From: Carya illinoinensis
Taxonomy: Eukaryota; Streptophyta; Magnoliopsida; Fagales; Juglandaceae
Direction of reading: 5' to 3'
Assembly: GCF_018687715.1 (NCBI RefSeq)
Contig: NC_056766.1
Coordinates: 43,874,933-43,938,932, forward strand
DNA length: 64,000 bases
Numbering within the stretch: the first letter of the stretch is position 1; each line of letters begins with the position of its first letter. Below, piece by piece: positions 45,026-57,900 of this stretch. A model generated the notes under the pieces. The model saw only the letters and a program-made list of their open reading frames with translations, was not told the origin of the DNA and made no database searches. A program made the position numbers and the translations under genes.

Positions 45026-47548
45026 TATGACGCCCCCAACTTCCACGTATGGACACGTGGAAATCGAGGTGTTAGGATGATAACAACAAGGGTCACGTAT
45101 CACATCGCCAAGTGCCAAGTGTATGTACATGCAACACGTGTACAACATAAATAACGCAACGGATCATAAAAGTCCGTTTATTAAGTACCAGAAATTTTGT
45201 TTAAATAAAAACTCGTTTAAAACAATCGTATCAAAATAACACAAGCTATATAGCAACATCATAAATCCAAATACATAATTAAGGACGGAAAATAATTTCC
45301 AAATAAAACAAACCAAACTCCAAATTAGTCCTCCGGCGATGCCGTCTCCTTAGACTCAGCCTTTTTCTCATATACATCAAAATCTAAGATATCAAAGACG
45401 GTACTGTAGGAAAGTAATAATCCAAACAATCCCACAAAATAAAAATATATTAAAACCTCTATAATATGCATGAACAAGATGCTATATGCATGAGATCTGA
45501 AAATAACATTTCTCAAAATAATCATTTCCCAAAAATAATCTATTTTTCCAACGCACGTCAAAAATTTCATTTTTGATCTAAACAGCTCCATTAAAACATT
45601 TCCTCGCCATTATCCTAGATAATGGCTTAAAACAAGAAATTCACCATTTTCCCAGAAAATGGTCCATGAATATCCACTTATAAAAATCTTGTCATTTTCC
45701 CAGAAAAATGGCCCACAAATATCCTTTAATCAAAACTTGACATTTTTCCAGAAAATTGGCCATATCTAATATCGAAACCAGTTTCCAATTTATTATATGC
45801 ACCATGATCTCCCCTAGGGATCATTCGCACACTCTAGCTCTTATGCCACATCGTAGGTAATGACCACGTATGTGACATCTATATGAGCGATATCCAGCTC
45901 CGTGCCCAGCGCGTACCATGACCAGGCATCCTCTAGTCCCCGCTAGTCGAGGGACTACGAAGTCGACACGACAACATTACCGTATATGTTACTCAGTATT
46001 TTCCACTCCTGAGTGACTAGAGGAGCTCCACTGGGATAATGTCTCATCTCGACTTGGGGTCGTGATACATATGCATCCAAAAAATCCATTAACACTTAAA
46101 AACTCAGTTTTCAATTTCCAACACATGTATATGCATGCACCATGCAATGTAAATGATATGACACAAAATACCCAACAATTCAAATCATCCAAACATAAAT
46201 AACTCCATCCGACCCTTGATTCCTCGGACTCAGTCCGGCACAACCGACCAATCACAAATGATTGTTAAAGCAAAAATATATTTAAATCTTAAGGAAGTTT
46301 GGAAAATATTTACAATGCTATAAAATAATATTTTGAGGATCAAAAAGCTGCAAAAGATGACGACAAAGCAACGTAACAGTGCAAAATACACTGTGGCCGT
46401 GGGTCCCAAAATACCCAAATTTGAACAGAGACAAATAAAAACTAGGGAAGGTTAGGGTAGGGCTTAGGGGTGTTGATGAAACTAATGGAAGTGGTGGTTG
46501 GTCGTGAGTGGCGCCACAAACTGTGGTCGAAAGCCAAAAAGGCTAAAACAGAAAATGAGATGGTTAGACTTCACCGGTGACTGGTCGGGGCTGAGGATGG
46601 GTGGGTTAGGTAGCTGGAAGGTTGGTAGTGAAGTGGTGAAGAGTTGGTGGCCAACAGCGGCGTGATGGCGGCGCAGGGAGGCTAAAACTGTGTGGCTTGA
46701 TGGGCTTTGTGGGGGTAAACGATGGTAAGTTAGGGGCTGAGATTGGTGGATGATGTTGGCTCATTGGAGGGGAAGTTGTGGTGGTGGTGGTGCCACCAGA
46801 CGGTGGCACAGGAAAATACAAGCCCATTTGGGCTACACACGGCCAGTGGGGAGGAGAGAGAGAGCGTGGGGAGTGGTGGCCGGCATGGGTGAGCTCGCTG
46901 GCTTGAGGGGAAGGCGGTGGGGTGGGGCGGTGAGGTTTGTTAGTGGACAATGGTGAGGCTGGGTGGAGGGAGGATGCACAGAGGACAAGAGAAAAGGGAG
47001 AGGGTTCGCACGGGTTGGGGAATAAATAAGGAGAAAAAGAAAAAGAATGAAGAAAAAGAAAGAAGAAAGAGAAAAGAGAAAAGAAAAAGAGGGAAAAAGA
47101 AAAATGAAATGAAAGAAATAATGTCAACCATTTTTCAGCTTAAGGACTCAAAACTGATCTAATGAAAATAAATTTTAAAACGACGAGTTAAATAAAATAA
47201 TTTAAACACAGTAACCTTATAAAATAAAATAATAGAATTCAACAATAAACTATTTCAAAATAAAGATCGAGCATAATAAAATAAATAAAATTCAAATAAA
47301 AACAATAAACGTTACAAATCAATATTAATAAAATAAATTAGTTAAAGCCCAACAATAAAATAATTCAAGTTAGAGAGTAATTTCGAAATAATTATTAATA
47401 TCAAGAAAACACATTATTTAAATCTCACAATTTAAAAATCATAAAATAATACAACAAAAAACACGTTTAATTTAAAATAAGAGAATCACTTATTATAATA
47501 ATTTAGATAATCTTTCAATAAAAATACACGTAAATATGAGGTATCACA
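45026..47548 (-). mobile_element. Solo LTR (family B) with GGAAT duplication
   Basis: A single 2.52-kb LTR, on minus opening TGTGATACC (47548) and closing GGGGGCGTCATA (45026), with perfect 5-bp flanks GGAAT at 45021-45025 and 47549-47553. No internal domain, primer site or polypurine tract is attached, so it is the product of recombination between two LTRs. It is homologous to the LTRs of element B and the copy at 61,394. Purine-rich stretches at 46,450-47,130 give long but meaningless open frames. Confidence 0.9.
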
Positions 47549-47692
47549 GGAATCATCATTAGTATTAGGTGGGGAATCTGGAATTGACCTGGGATGGTAG
47601 GAAACCTTATCAACGTACGCGCCTAGCAGGCTGCGCATATGCATGGTCTACTAGCTATTTGATTAAGACAAAACACATTTCCATGAGGATCG

Positions 47693-47818
47693 GAAGAATA
47701 TCAGGCCAGATGGAATCTGGGGTCGATAGCTTTGACTTTGCTCGCTAGCTTCCATGAAGAATATCAGGCCAAATGGAATCTGGGGTCGATAGCTTTGACT
47801 TTGCTCCCCAACTTCCAT
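47693..47818. repeat. 63-bp tandem duplication
   Basis: Two near-identical copies start GAAGAATATCAGGCCA at 47,693 and 47,756 and share CTGGGGTCGATAGCTTTGAC. They differ mainly near the end of each unit (CGCTAG versus CCCAAC). Confidence 0.9.
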
Positions 47819-47819
47819 G

Positions 47820-49450
47820 AAGTTGCCTCCAAATTTCCAACGACGGAGGAAAATATCGACAGCTTGCATTAATCACAGTGGAAATTATACCAACATTAAT
47901 TTCATTAAGGTCTACGTACATATTAATTCTTCCTGAAAAGACATTGCTGAAAGCCTTACTGTCTATCATTAAACTGAGAAGCTAGCTAAGTAAATGGCTT
48001 CCTTAACATGGAAGTCTTGGTGTGAGAACTACGTTAATTTAATTCCGTTTAGAAATGGGTGGAAGATTTGGTTATGAAGTAAAACCTTTAATTTGAAAAA
48101 CTATTCAAACTATGGGTGTTAGCCACCACCAATGAATCCATTATAGAGGTGATCATGACAAACATTGGAGTAGTCGATATGCTGCAAGACTTGTGCATTT
48201 GAATTGTGCAAAAATGACAAATTATTGGAGTTTGAATTGGATTATAAAGAATCAAGAAGTGGCTTTTAATGTTACCCATTGAATTTTTAGAATTATCATC
48301 CTGATCATGACAATAATGGATCATATGTACCAAATAGATCAAACATTGAAGTAGAGTAATTTATATACCCTTGAATACCATATAGATATATGTACCAAGC
48401 TACTTACATATATGATACAGAGAGATCTAGGTTTGATGATGATGCTGAGCTGGCGGATTCAAAGTTAACTATAACATAGGCTAGTTTGGTGCAACAAAAT
48501 GCTGTACAGCTCGTTTTGGAGAGTGCTTTTTAGGTATGGAAGTAATCTTAATTTTCACTCTGCAGTTATCGATTGTTGGCTTATGTGTATGTTGGCATAC
48601 TCTAGTGACAGTACTAAAAGACACATTCGGCGATATCCAAGAGCGTGCAGTAGTTCGCTTGGTGGTGCAACTGCAAAGTCGAAGAAAAATAAAGAATTAA
48701 AAAAAATTCAAGTTGATGTCATATTTCGTAGCCTGAGTAACTCAGCATTTCCTCTCAAAGACCTGCAAGATGTACTGAGATGGGGGCTCGGAGTGGTGAG
48801 GGACACTACTGATGCCTAACTTAGAATAATTGTTTTGTGAGGAGAATGCTAGGAGAAAGTGTTCAAGAGAGTGAGTATATGTCAGACCCTTTTACCTAAG
48901 CCAGGGACATGCTTATATGCTCAATCGCGATGATCCCTACTTACTACTGGAAGATCATGCAGGGCATACATAGCATTGTATTGGTGGCAGGATTCTCCTC
49001 TAACATGTCAATTGTCACCTTTTTGTATTGTACGTGGGTCGTCCTTTCCTTCTCCATTTGTCTCTAGTTGCAGATAAGGGGGAGGTGCGCGTATTGTCTT
49101 GGTTACAGATATGAGTGGACATCCTGTTATATCGTTGCATGTTGATCTCTTTGGCCATTTAATGTGGCATGCTCGTTATCCTGCGGTGTAGGTTGTGGTT
49201 TAAACGGGTGACGTGACTAGTCATTGTATCTGATGAGCCTTCTCGGGCTTAGCTCGACCCTCTTTTCTTCATTGCTTACGAGTTGGACTTTCTATTAGCC
49301 GGCTTGGATCTGGAGGGGAACAAACCCTACGTAGCCCAAGAGGGGTAGTAAACTTCCTTCTTAGTTCATATATGACACTGTTTTTTGCCTTGGACTTTTC
49401 ATATTTTAAAATCATTTCCATCACTAATTTGATTTAAAAAAAGTATCATC
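47820..49450. other. Intergenic, no gene recognised
   Basis: Includes a 106-residue open frame at 48,499-48,819 with no recognisable motif. The part 48,860-49,350 is less AT-rich and might be a fragment of an LTR element, but I cannot identify any domain or end. Confidence 0.35.
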
Positions 49451-49460
49451 AAGTAAATAG

Positions 49461-50113
49461 TAGATGTGAAACTAGTTTGGTTCGGTCCGGTTTTGGACAA
49501 AATTTAAGATTGAACTGGAATGCACTAGTTTTACATTTTTCAAAACCGATTACGCACCGGTTACTCTTCTAAACCGGTACTCCGGTTTTACCGGTTTAAC
49601 TGTACTATATTAAATATTATATAATATATATAATATAGTATATTATAGTATATAATACTATAGTGATAATATATTATCGTATATTATAATATATATTATA
49701 ATTGTATTATAGACTATAATGATATATCATAATATATAATATAATGATATTATTGTATATTATAATATATAGTGATATAGTATTACTATAACTATTAATA
49801 TACACTATATAATATTAGTATAACTATTAATACAATAAATAGAATGATATAAGATTTTAAAATTTAATATTATGTTAATTAATAATTTATCATATAATAC
49901 AAAACTATTTTATATATAGTTATATATTATATATAAATATTATATACAATACAAAAAATTAAAATATCTATAAACCGGTGTGGTTTTAGAAAAAGAAAAA
50001 TAGAAACCAGACCAATTTTAATCGGTTTTAAGAAAAATAAAACCGGCACGATCCCACCGGTTTGGTCTGGTTCGGTCTGATTTACCGGTTTATCGATTTT
50101 TTTTATACTCCTA
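49461..50113. mobile_element. Non-autonomous hAT element 2
   Basis: A 653-bp element flanked by perfect 8-bp copies of GTAAATAG (49,453-49,460 and 50,114-50,121). Ends are TAGATGTGAAAC and, complemented, TAGGAGTATAAA. Both subterminal zones are packed with CCGG-containing motifs (AACCGG/CCGGTT) in both orientations around an AT-only core (49,600-49,960). It has no transposase. Confidence 0.85.
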
Positions 50114-50324
50114 GTAAATAGGAAGCGGTTTGTTTTTATAAACCATTTAAACTCATCTTATAATTATAATATTTTTACATTTTTACACAAAATATAATAA
50201 ATAATTTAACATCTTTAAATATTAAAAAAATAATAATAATAATAAATAAGATACTAAAATTCATGTCATGACTATCCTATCTATACCTGTCTGGGGGTTT
50301 GTTTCAACCCACTCAATTAGCTAC

Positions 50325-50500
50325 GTTTGGTTTATCAACCCATCTCAACTCATCTCAATTTATCTTATCTAATCATTACAACTTTTTCAACTTCTAACAT
50401 AAAATATGATAAACAATTCAACTTTATCAAATTCTAAAATAATAATAATATTAAAAAATAATATTCTAATAATATTTTATTGAACTTTCAACAACACAAT
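50325..50500. mobile_element. Tourist-type MITE, family copy 2 (reverse, truncated)
   Basis: The complement of the copy at 6336: CGTTTGG near the left end, then CATCTCAACTCATCTCAA and a TAATAATATTAAAAAATA core. The right-hand terminal repeat is missing. Confidence 0.65.
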
Positions 50501-50519
50501 TGAAGTATCTTATTTGAAG

Positions 50520-52300
50520 TTAAAGATGGTAAACATATTTTAATCGTTGTCACATCAACACAATTTCATTTTTTTTCTCAGCAAGTAGGACATTTATAAA
50601 TAAACTAACGGATACAAGATACAAATTTGATGGGTTGGGAGTCTCTTACAGTTTTCTCAAAGCTAACACACATTATAACATAAAAAAACAAAAAAAATAA
50701 CAAAAGGGATGATTGGAACCAAAAAATTGATTCCTATCTAATTCTCACACAATTTTAAAATAGCTCGATGAATAAACTATAAAATTATATTTAAAAACTG
50801 TAGTATAAAGAGGTATATTGCAACGTGTTAATTTAAATTGACCGGAAAGAACTATCATATGTGACAGATTATTATTGGAGGCTAGTAATCCCTTAAAAAC
50901 GACTCGACTGGTGCTTAATGATTTTGTTTATAAAATTCTTATCTTATCCCATTTTTCAACATTTGGTGACCAATCAAGTTGTGTCACTCCCTGCATGCCA
51001 CGCAGTATGCATCCAGGTTTCATCCAGAGTCTTGGTCTCATTTAGCTAGGTGTTGGAAACTGGAATCTTCGATTCTTCAAACTTCAAAGCCTATATATCT
51101 ACCCACGAAACGGAGATGTTTACCTGCCAAGTGATCTTGTTTGCAAAGAAAATAATCATCTTTCAGTCGGTGATTGGATAGCGGAATCAGTGACCCAATC
51201 ATATCATGAGTCCAAACTTGAACGCCTTAAAAATTAAGAGAAATCTTTTTTTTGTAGTCGACAGATGCAGTCGACGTACAATCGGCTGTAAAAAAATAAA
51301 TTAATACAAGATTTATATGAAAAAAAATTATTTTTATAACTTTTTTTTATTTATGTAGGTTTCCCTAAATATAAAAAAAAAATTTTTATAATTTTTTTTA
51401 TTTATTCTGTATAGCCGACTGCACACCGACTATATTTGCTGACTATATATATCAAAGCCCAAAAATTAATAATACGCGTTCCTTCGTTGTCTTATTGACG
51501 AAAATGTGTTGATGTGACAAACGTTAGGATATGTTTATCTTTCTTTAACTTCCACCTCACGTTTAATTGTTTGTTAGCCATCTTCATCTGCAGAAAACGT
51601 TAATTTATGGGCTGAAACGAACTCGGATAATTGGTATAAAAAATGCTTTTAGTATGAATGTTTTTTTTATTTATTTAATAATTAAGTAAATATTTTTTTT
51701 AGTGATGTTGTGAATTTTTTTATTTTTAAAAAATATTTAAAAATATAAAAAAATAAATTTTTATTTTTTGCTTTTCTCAGTAGGTACTTTAAAATAAAAA
51801 TAATTTTATAATGATGTACGTACTACATTAAGTCATATATATATATATATATATATATATCAGTTTGTGAATTTATTTTCGTGAATTCTATTTACACATA
51901 CGTACTATGCTTTCTAGCTTTTAAAAATTTAAACTTTGCACCCCAATATTTCAATTCTAACGGTTAAAAATAAGTGATATGACACGGCATGAATCTTGTA
52001 AGTAGTTAGAATATGAAAGTGTCGATTCTAATAATTTAGGATGTAAAATGTAAAATTTACGCTAGTTAATTTAAGTATATATAGAAATTAGTATATCCAT
52101 CCCGGCCAGCAAGTCAGTCCTAGATTCTGAGAATATTCTTTAGCGGCTCATGCACGTATAATATAAGTCAATTAACGCGGTATGTAATACTTGGACCAGA
52201 TCTATTATATTACTAAATCAGACTTCAAAAAATTCCTCGAAACAGCGTGTTTTCTGAAGCAACATTCTCTGTCGAAAATGCATCTGTATATCAACAGTAT
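50520..52300. other. Intergenic and GLR upstream region
   Basis: AT-rich sequence with an (AT)n run at about 51,838-51,860. Around 51,250-51,450 there are two similar blocks (GTCGAC..GCAGTCGAC and ATAGCCGACTGCACACCGAC), which may be MITE ends, but I cannot define an element. No gene is recognised. Confidence 0.35.
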
Positions 52301-52404
52301 CTATATGAGATGCATGCTCTTTCTAATTAATGATCATCTGCTATATACCAATAATTAAAACGCAAACAGTTGCGACTCTCGACGCCCAACAGCAAGAATC
52401 GCAA

Positions 52405-54879
52405 ATGCCTTTTCCACTCGTAACAGTTAGCGCGGTTCCCAGACCCTGGCCTTTCTTCTTCTTCTTCCCGGTAGTACTCGTGATATGTTGTCTTCTCTGT
52501 GCCTCCATTAATGGAGCTGAAGCCAACAACAAAACAGTGATGAGTATGGGTATAATCACTGACGTTAATACCCGTATTGGAAAAGAAGAGAAAACAGCAA
52601 TGGAAATTGCAGTTCAAAACTACAACACCAATTCAGAGTCTCACCAATTGTCTCTTCATTTCCGGCATGCTCTTAGAGTCGCTTCTGCTGGTATGTTATA
52701 TCTACCACTTCAGTGCTTTTTTTAAGACAAGGTGTTTGTGTACTACCATAAAAGAACACATAAAAAATCACTTTGTTTTCAAAATAGGTACACTCATATC
52801 ATATTATATTATGTTGGTACCAATATCATCGTATCAGAACCATATTCAGAATCAGAATAATAACATATTATAAATATGCTAAAGATTTTTCATATTCTTG
52901 TTATATCAAATCACATGCGGAATATGTTCATATTATTTTTAAATGATCAATAATAGATGCAAAAGATTTCATATCACATGAATAAAAATCTCAAATTTCA
53001 TATCCACTCTTTCTTACATTTCAAAACATGTTAAATATTGTTCATATTTATACTATTCATGTCAAAATATATTTCTTTCCTTTTTATATAGATTTCATCA
53101 GTGATTGCATGACACTTTTCATGAAAAAGCTAAGTCAACTTCAACTTGAGAATAATAAAGTATTATCTGGAGGGAAAAGAAATGGCCCTAAGGTAATTTA
53201 GCTCAAAAGTTTGGTCTTGTCAAGTATTACTACTTACAGAAGCTGCGACATTTGCAATGAAAAACAACCCTGAACTGAGAGAAGGAATCATGTCTAATGT
53301 GGTCCCAAGCACGTGTTGGCAAGTTTAGGCTTTAAAGGATAGGAATCTGTAGGTTGCAGTAAAGAAATTAAAACTAGATGAATAAATGGGTCTGATGCCG
53401 GGAGGGAGGTGGAGAAAATAACTTGAGAGAAATCAAAAGGGGAAGCGACAGGGAAATAAAACAATGGGATTAACGGTGAGGGATGCTAACCGGCGCGAGG
53501 AGGAAGAGAAAATTCAAAGCTATCGTTGGACGGCAACGATGCACTGTTGTCGACTTTAACTAGAGGTACGGGAGTAACCCAAAAACTGCTGCAATACCCA
53601 CCAACTGAGACGAATCCGGTTGGGTAAAACACAGAAAGAAAAGAGAGATCCAAATTTTTGAGGGAACGCGAGAAAAAGAGAGGGAGAGAGAGTGAAAGAG
53701 GAAACTAGTGCTTACCTTGGGTTCAACTCAGCAACTCAAAATCCGAAATCCTACCAAAAATCCCAGCACCAATTTCACTAGTACAAGTGAGGCGCAAGAG
53801 GGTCTGTTGAGAGGAAAGGAAAAAAAAAAAAACTCTTGAAGGTGAGGAAACCGAAAGTGCGTGTGGAAGGAATAGGATTCGGGGAAGAGAACGCCATGAG
53901 AAAATAACTGAACTGATGAGAGATTTTTGAGAGGGGAGGGCGGTGGATGGCTTTGGGGTGCTCTGTTTCAGGTGTAAGAAAACAGAGGCTGGGTTGGGTT
54001 GTGCACGACGGAGTTTTGGTGGTGGTTCTCGCTGCATGGTTGTGACGACGGAAAGGGCTGGCCTGTTGTCATGGAGTCTCCGATGTGAAGCAGCGCCTTG
54101 CGAGGAGGTTGGAGTTGCCGTGCTTGAAGGAATTCACGTATGGTGGCTTTGGGCGGCAGTAGCTCTCAGTTTGGTCCTAGAAATCACAGATGAAAGAGAG
54201 CGAGGGAGAGAGAGCATCTACAAGGTGAAGTGTATTGAGAAACCGAAATGCCTGGCATCGAAGGAGCGCACGGGAAAGGGATAATGAAAAAGGAGGAAGG
54301 TGGTTATGTGCAACGGGGCAGCGGTTACCATGCACTTGCCGCGCTTGATGCAGGGAACTTCTTGCACGTGGGGAGGAGCGGACAAGTGGGAAAGAAAAAT
54401 AAAAAATTAGGAGCAAGTGTCTAGGAGAATCAATCTGGAATCATCCGATCACCCAAGAAGTTCAAGAAACTCAAGAAAAGCTCAAGAACACAGATGGAGA
54501 GAAAAACTAATCTTCTGTAAAAGTAAAATGCACAAGTAGTAATGTACAGAGTAGTCCAACTATATATACAAGGAATGAAATACACGTGCAGCACACTTGC
54601 AATAAAGTAAATTTACAATTAAAGGTTTTGTAAGACTTAATTATTTACAATAACTGTTTATATACTTCAATAGAGTGACGGGAAGGAGTAACTGTTGGGT
54701 GGTTGTGCGGTGATGAGCAATTGCACAAATACAAAAACTGTGTAAGGTCGTGAGACGTGGGTCTTCGTGGTGGCAGGAACTGCTGCGTGAATATGATCCA
54801 AGTGTATGGTTACCTATGCATGCACGCTGTTGAAAACCTAATGAAAGAGACGGGAGAGATAACTGTGCATGAAGAGGAT

Positions 54880-54931
<52 letters not shown>

Positions 54932-57900
54932 GCCAAGTTTCCAAACTTTCCAATGGTCTATTCTCTAATTCCAGAATAATCCTACAAGTTCCAAAACTTT
55001 TAACTTAAATAAAATAATAGTTCATGAGTTTGGGCCTGGGGTGTTACACGTTTCCTTGTGTTCACGTGAAATATATTGATATATTTTGTCACACCAGCAC
55101 AATGAGACGAATTTAGACTACAAGAGTAGTGCATGACATTTTGCATAATTGTAGAGAGAGTAGTACTACATGAGTGAAATATATTGACAATTAAGAACAT
55201 ATACCTTAGCTTTCATTATCAAAATATATTAATTTTTTTTTTCATATGAAAATGCACCAAAAAAATTATTTTTAAAAATATCGACATTTTGGTTGCAGCA
55301 GAAGAGATGATTAGAGACCAAAAGGTAAAAGTGATAATAGGCATGCATGCATGGCCGGAAGCAGCCCTAGTAGCCGATGTTGGAAGGCAAACTGGTGTTC
55401 CAGTCATTTCGTTCGCAGCACCAGCCATTAACCCGCCTCTAATGCCACTTCTTTGGCCTTTCTTGATACAAATGGCAAAAAATGGTTCTGAACAGATACA
55501 ATGCATCGCAGATATTGTTCATGCGTACAATTGGCAAAGGGTCATCGCGATTTACGAAGATGAAGGATATGGCAGTAACGCCGGCATGCTAGCACTATTA
55601 TCTGAGGCTCTACAAAATGTTGGCTCGGAGATTGAGTACCGTTTGGTTCTCCCACCATTTTCTTCTGTGAATGATCCAGGAAGGGTTGTCCAAGAAGAGC
55701 TTATTAAGCTAAATAAAACGCAATCTCGGGTTTTTATTGTCCTTGATTCTTCATTAGAGACGGCAACTTATTTGTTCAGAGAAGCTAAGCAGATGGGACT
55801 CGTTGGGAGAGACTCAGCTTGGATAATCTCAGACAGCATTACAAGTCTGCTGGACTCTGTCAACAACTCCGTTATTTCATCTATGGAAGGCGCAATAGGA
55901 ATCAAGACTTACTATTCTGAGAATGGCAATGAGTATGGAAATTTTTATGCCCATTTTCGGAAAATATTCAGAGATAAATATCCAGAGGAAGATAACTGCG
56001 ACCCTGGAATTTATGCTCTGCGAGCATATGATAGCCTTAGAGTTGTCACACAAGCGATAGAGAGAATGATCACTTACACCAGTAGTCCAAAGATATTGTT
56101 TGACAAAATGTTATTAAGCAATTTCTCTGGTTTAAGTGGAAAAATACATTTTGAAGGAGGCCAGCTCTTAGACAGTTCTACACTGAGGATTGTAAATGTG
56201 ATTGGGAAGAGATACAAAGAAATAGACTTCTGGACACCAGAGTTTGGCTTCTCATTGAGCCCTTCTAAAGAAAAAGGTGAAGAGAAAAATGGACGAGATA
56301 ATGTTTCTAATCCGGCCAAGACCTTGTCCGGTCCAGTATTTTGGCCAGGAAACTTGAATCGAACTCCAACAGGTTGGGAAATGCCTACTGATGCAAAGCC
56401 ACTGAAAATTGCAGTTCCTGGCATAGCAACGTTTGATGAATTTGTGAAGGTTACGTATGGGGAGAAACCAAATCTCAACAAATATAATGGTTTCTGCATC
56501 CAAGTTTTCCTTAGGGTGCGAGACCTTTTAAGGTATGATCTTCCTTTTGAATTTGAAGCACACAATGGGAGCTACAATGATCTAATTTATGGTGTCTATA
56601 ACAAGGTAAGAACTTTTTCTCTGCCATTTCTCATGGACTTGTTTTTGTACCGTACGTAGAAACTTAATACGTACTAAATTTATTCTCCATATAGTTACAT
56701 TAGCCTCGTTTATTTTCAAGATAAGATGAAATGAGATAAAATAGAAGTTAAAAGTTGAATAAAATATTGTTAGAATATATATTTTTTAATATTATTTTTA
56801 TTTTAAAATTTGAAAAAGTTGAATTATTTATTTTATTTTGTGTGAGAATTTAAAAAAATTATAATGGTTAGATAAGATGAGATGAATTGTATAAATAGGT
56901 GAGACCATAGATAGATTAGCCTCGTTTATTTTAATATTAATTTCTCGGTACAAAGTGTCGGTGGCATAAGCATTTTCCGACTCGTTGAATCTTTGACTAG
57001 AACTAATCCGACTCGTTTTTATTGTGCTTTTTTAATTATTTGGGTAAAATTGTTTGTTCTGATTAAGATCTTATGCTTGTCATGTGGGTCGAAAATGAAA
57101 TACAATAAAAGACATACGATGCTGTAATTGGCGACTTAACCATACTAGCCAAGCGACGGCAGTACGTGGATTTTACTCTTCCATACGCTGAATCGAGTAT
57201 GGAAATGATGGTACCAGCAAAACCTGAATGGTCAGCATTGATGTTTACTGTGCCTTTCACCTGGGAATTGTGGGTAGCCACTGGTGCCATCTTGATCTAC
57301 ACAATGCTCATAGTTTGGTTCCTGGAGCACCAATCCAACCCAGAATTTAGTGGCCCATGGAAGAGTCAGATTAGCACTGCCCTATGGTTTACCATCTCCT
57401 CTCTGTTCTTTGCTCATAGTATGTATCAATTTCAGTACAGATGATCGTAAGATATTCTCTTAGGCTTTACTTATGAATCGAAGACTCATACCACATGGTT
57501 TTATGTTGCAGGGGAAAAAATCCATAACAACTCCACACGCGTGGTTATTGTAGTTTGGCTCTTTGTCGTTTTGGTCCTAACATCGAGCTACACTGCTAGC
57601 CTGTCTTCAATGCTCACCGTGCAACAACTTCAACCAACGTTTACAGACATTCAGTGGTTGAAGAAAAACAACCTGAAAGTTGGTTGCAGTGGCAATTCAT
57701 TTGTAAAAGAATACGTGGAGAATGTGCTTAAGTTCAGTCCAGAGAATATTATGGATGTCAAGAATGAATACAAGTACCTTGAGGAATTCCAATCCAACAA
57801 TATAGCTGCTGCCTTCCTCGAACTCCCATATGTGAAGGTTTTCCTCAATAAGTACTGCAAGGGATACAGTGGCACCATGCCTATCAACAGATACGGTGGA

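Noticed and set aside
46606..47127. 173-residue Pro/Ser-rich open frame on minus (and its plus-strand Lys/Glu-rich partner at 46,950-47,162)
   Set aside because: It lies in the purine-rich part of the solo LTR; the same region in other LTR copies gives different open frames, so it is a base-composition artefact.
48499..48819. 106-residue open frame as a possible small gene
   Set aside because: No recognisable motif, no promoter or splice context; kept only as a remark in the intergenic entry.
53943..54284. 113-residue open frame in GLR intron 1
   Set aside because: Within the family A LTR; no recognisable domain, and it interrupts a well-supported intron.
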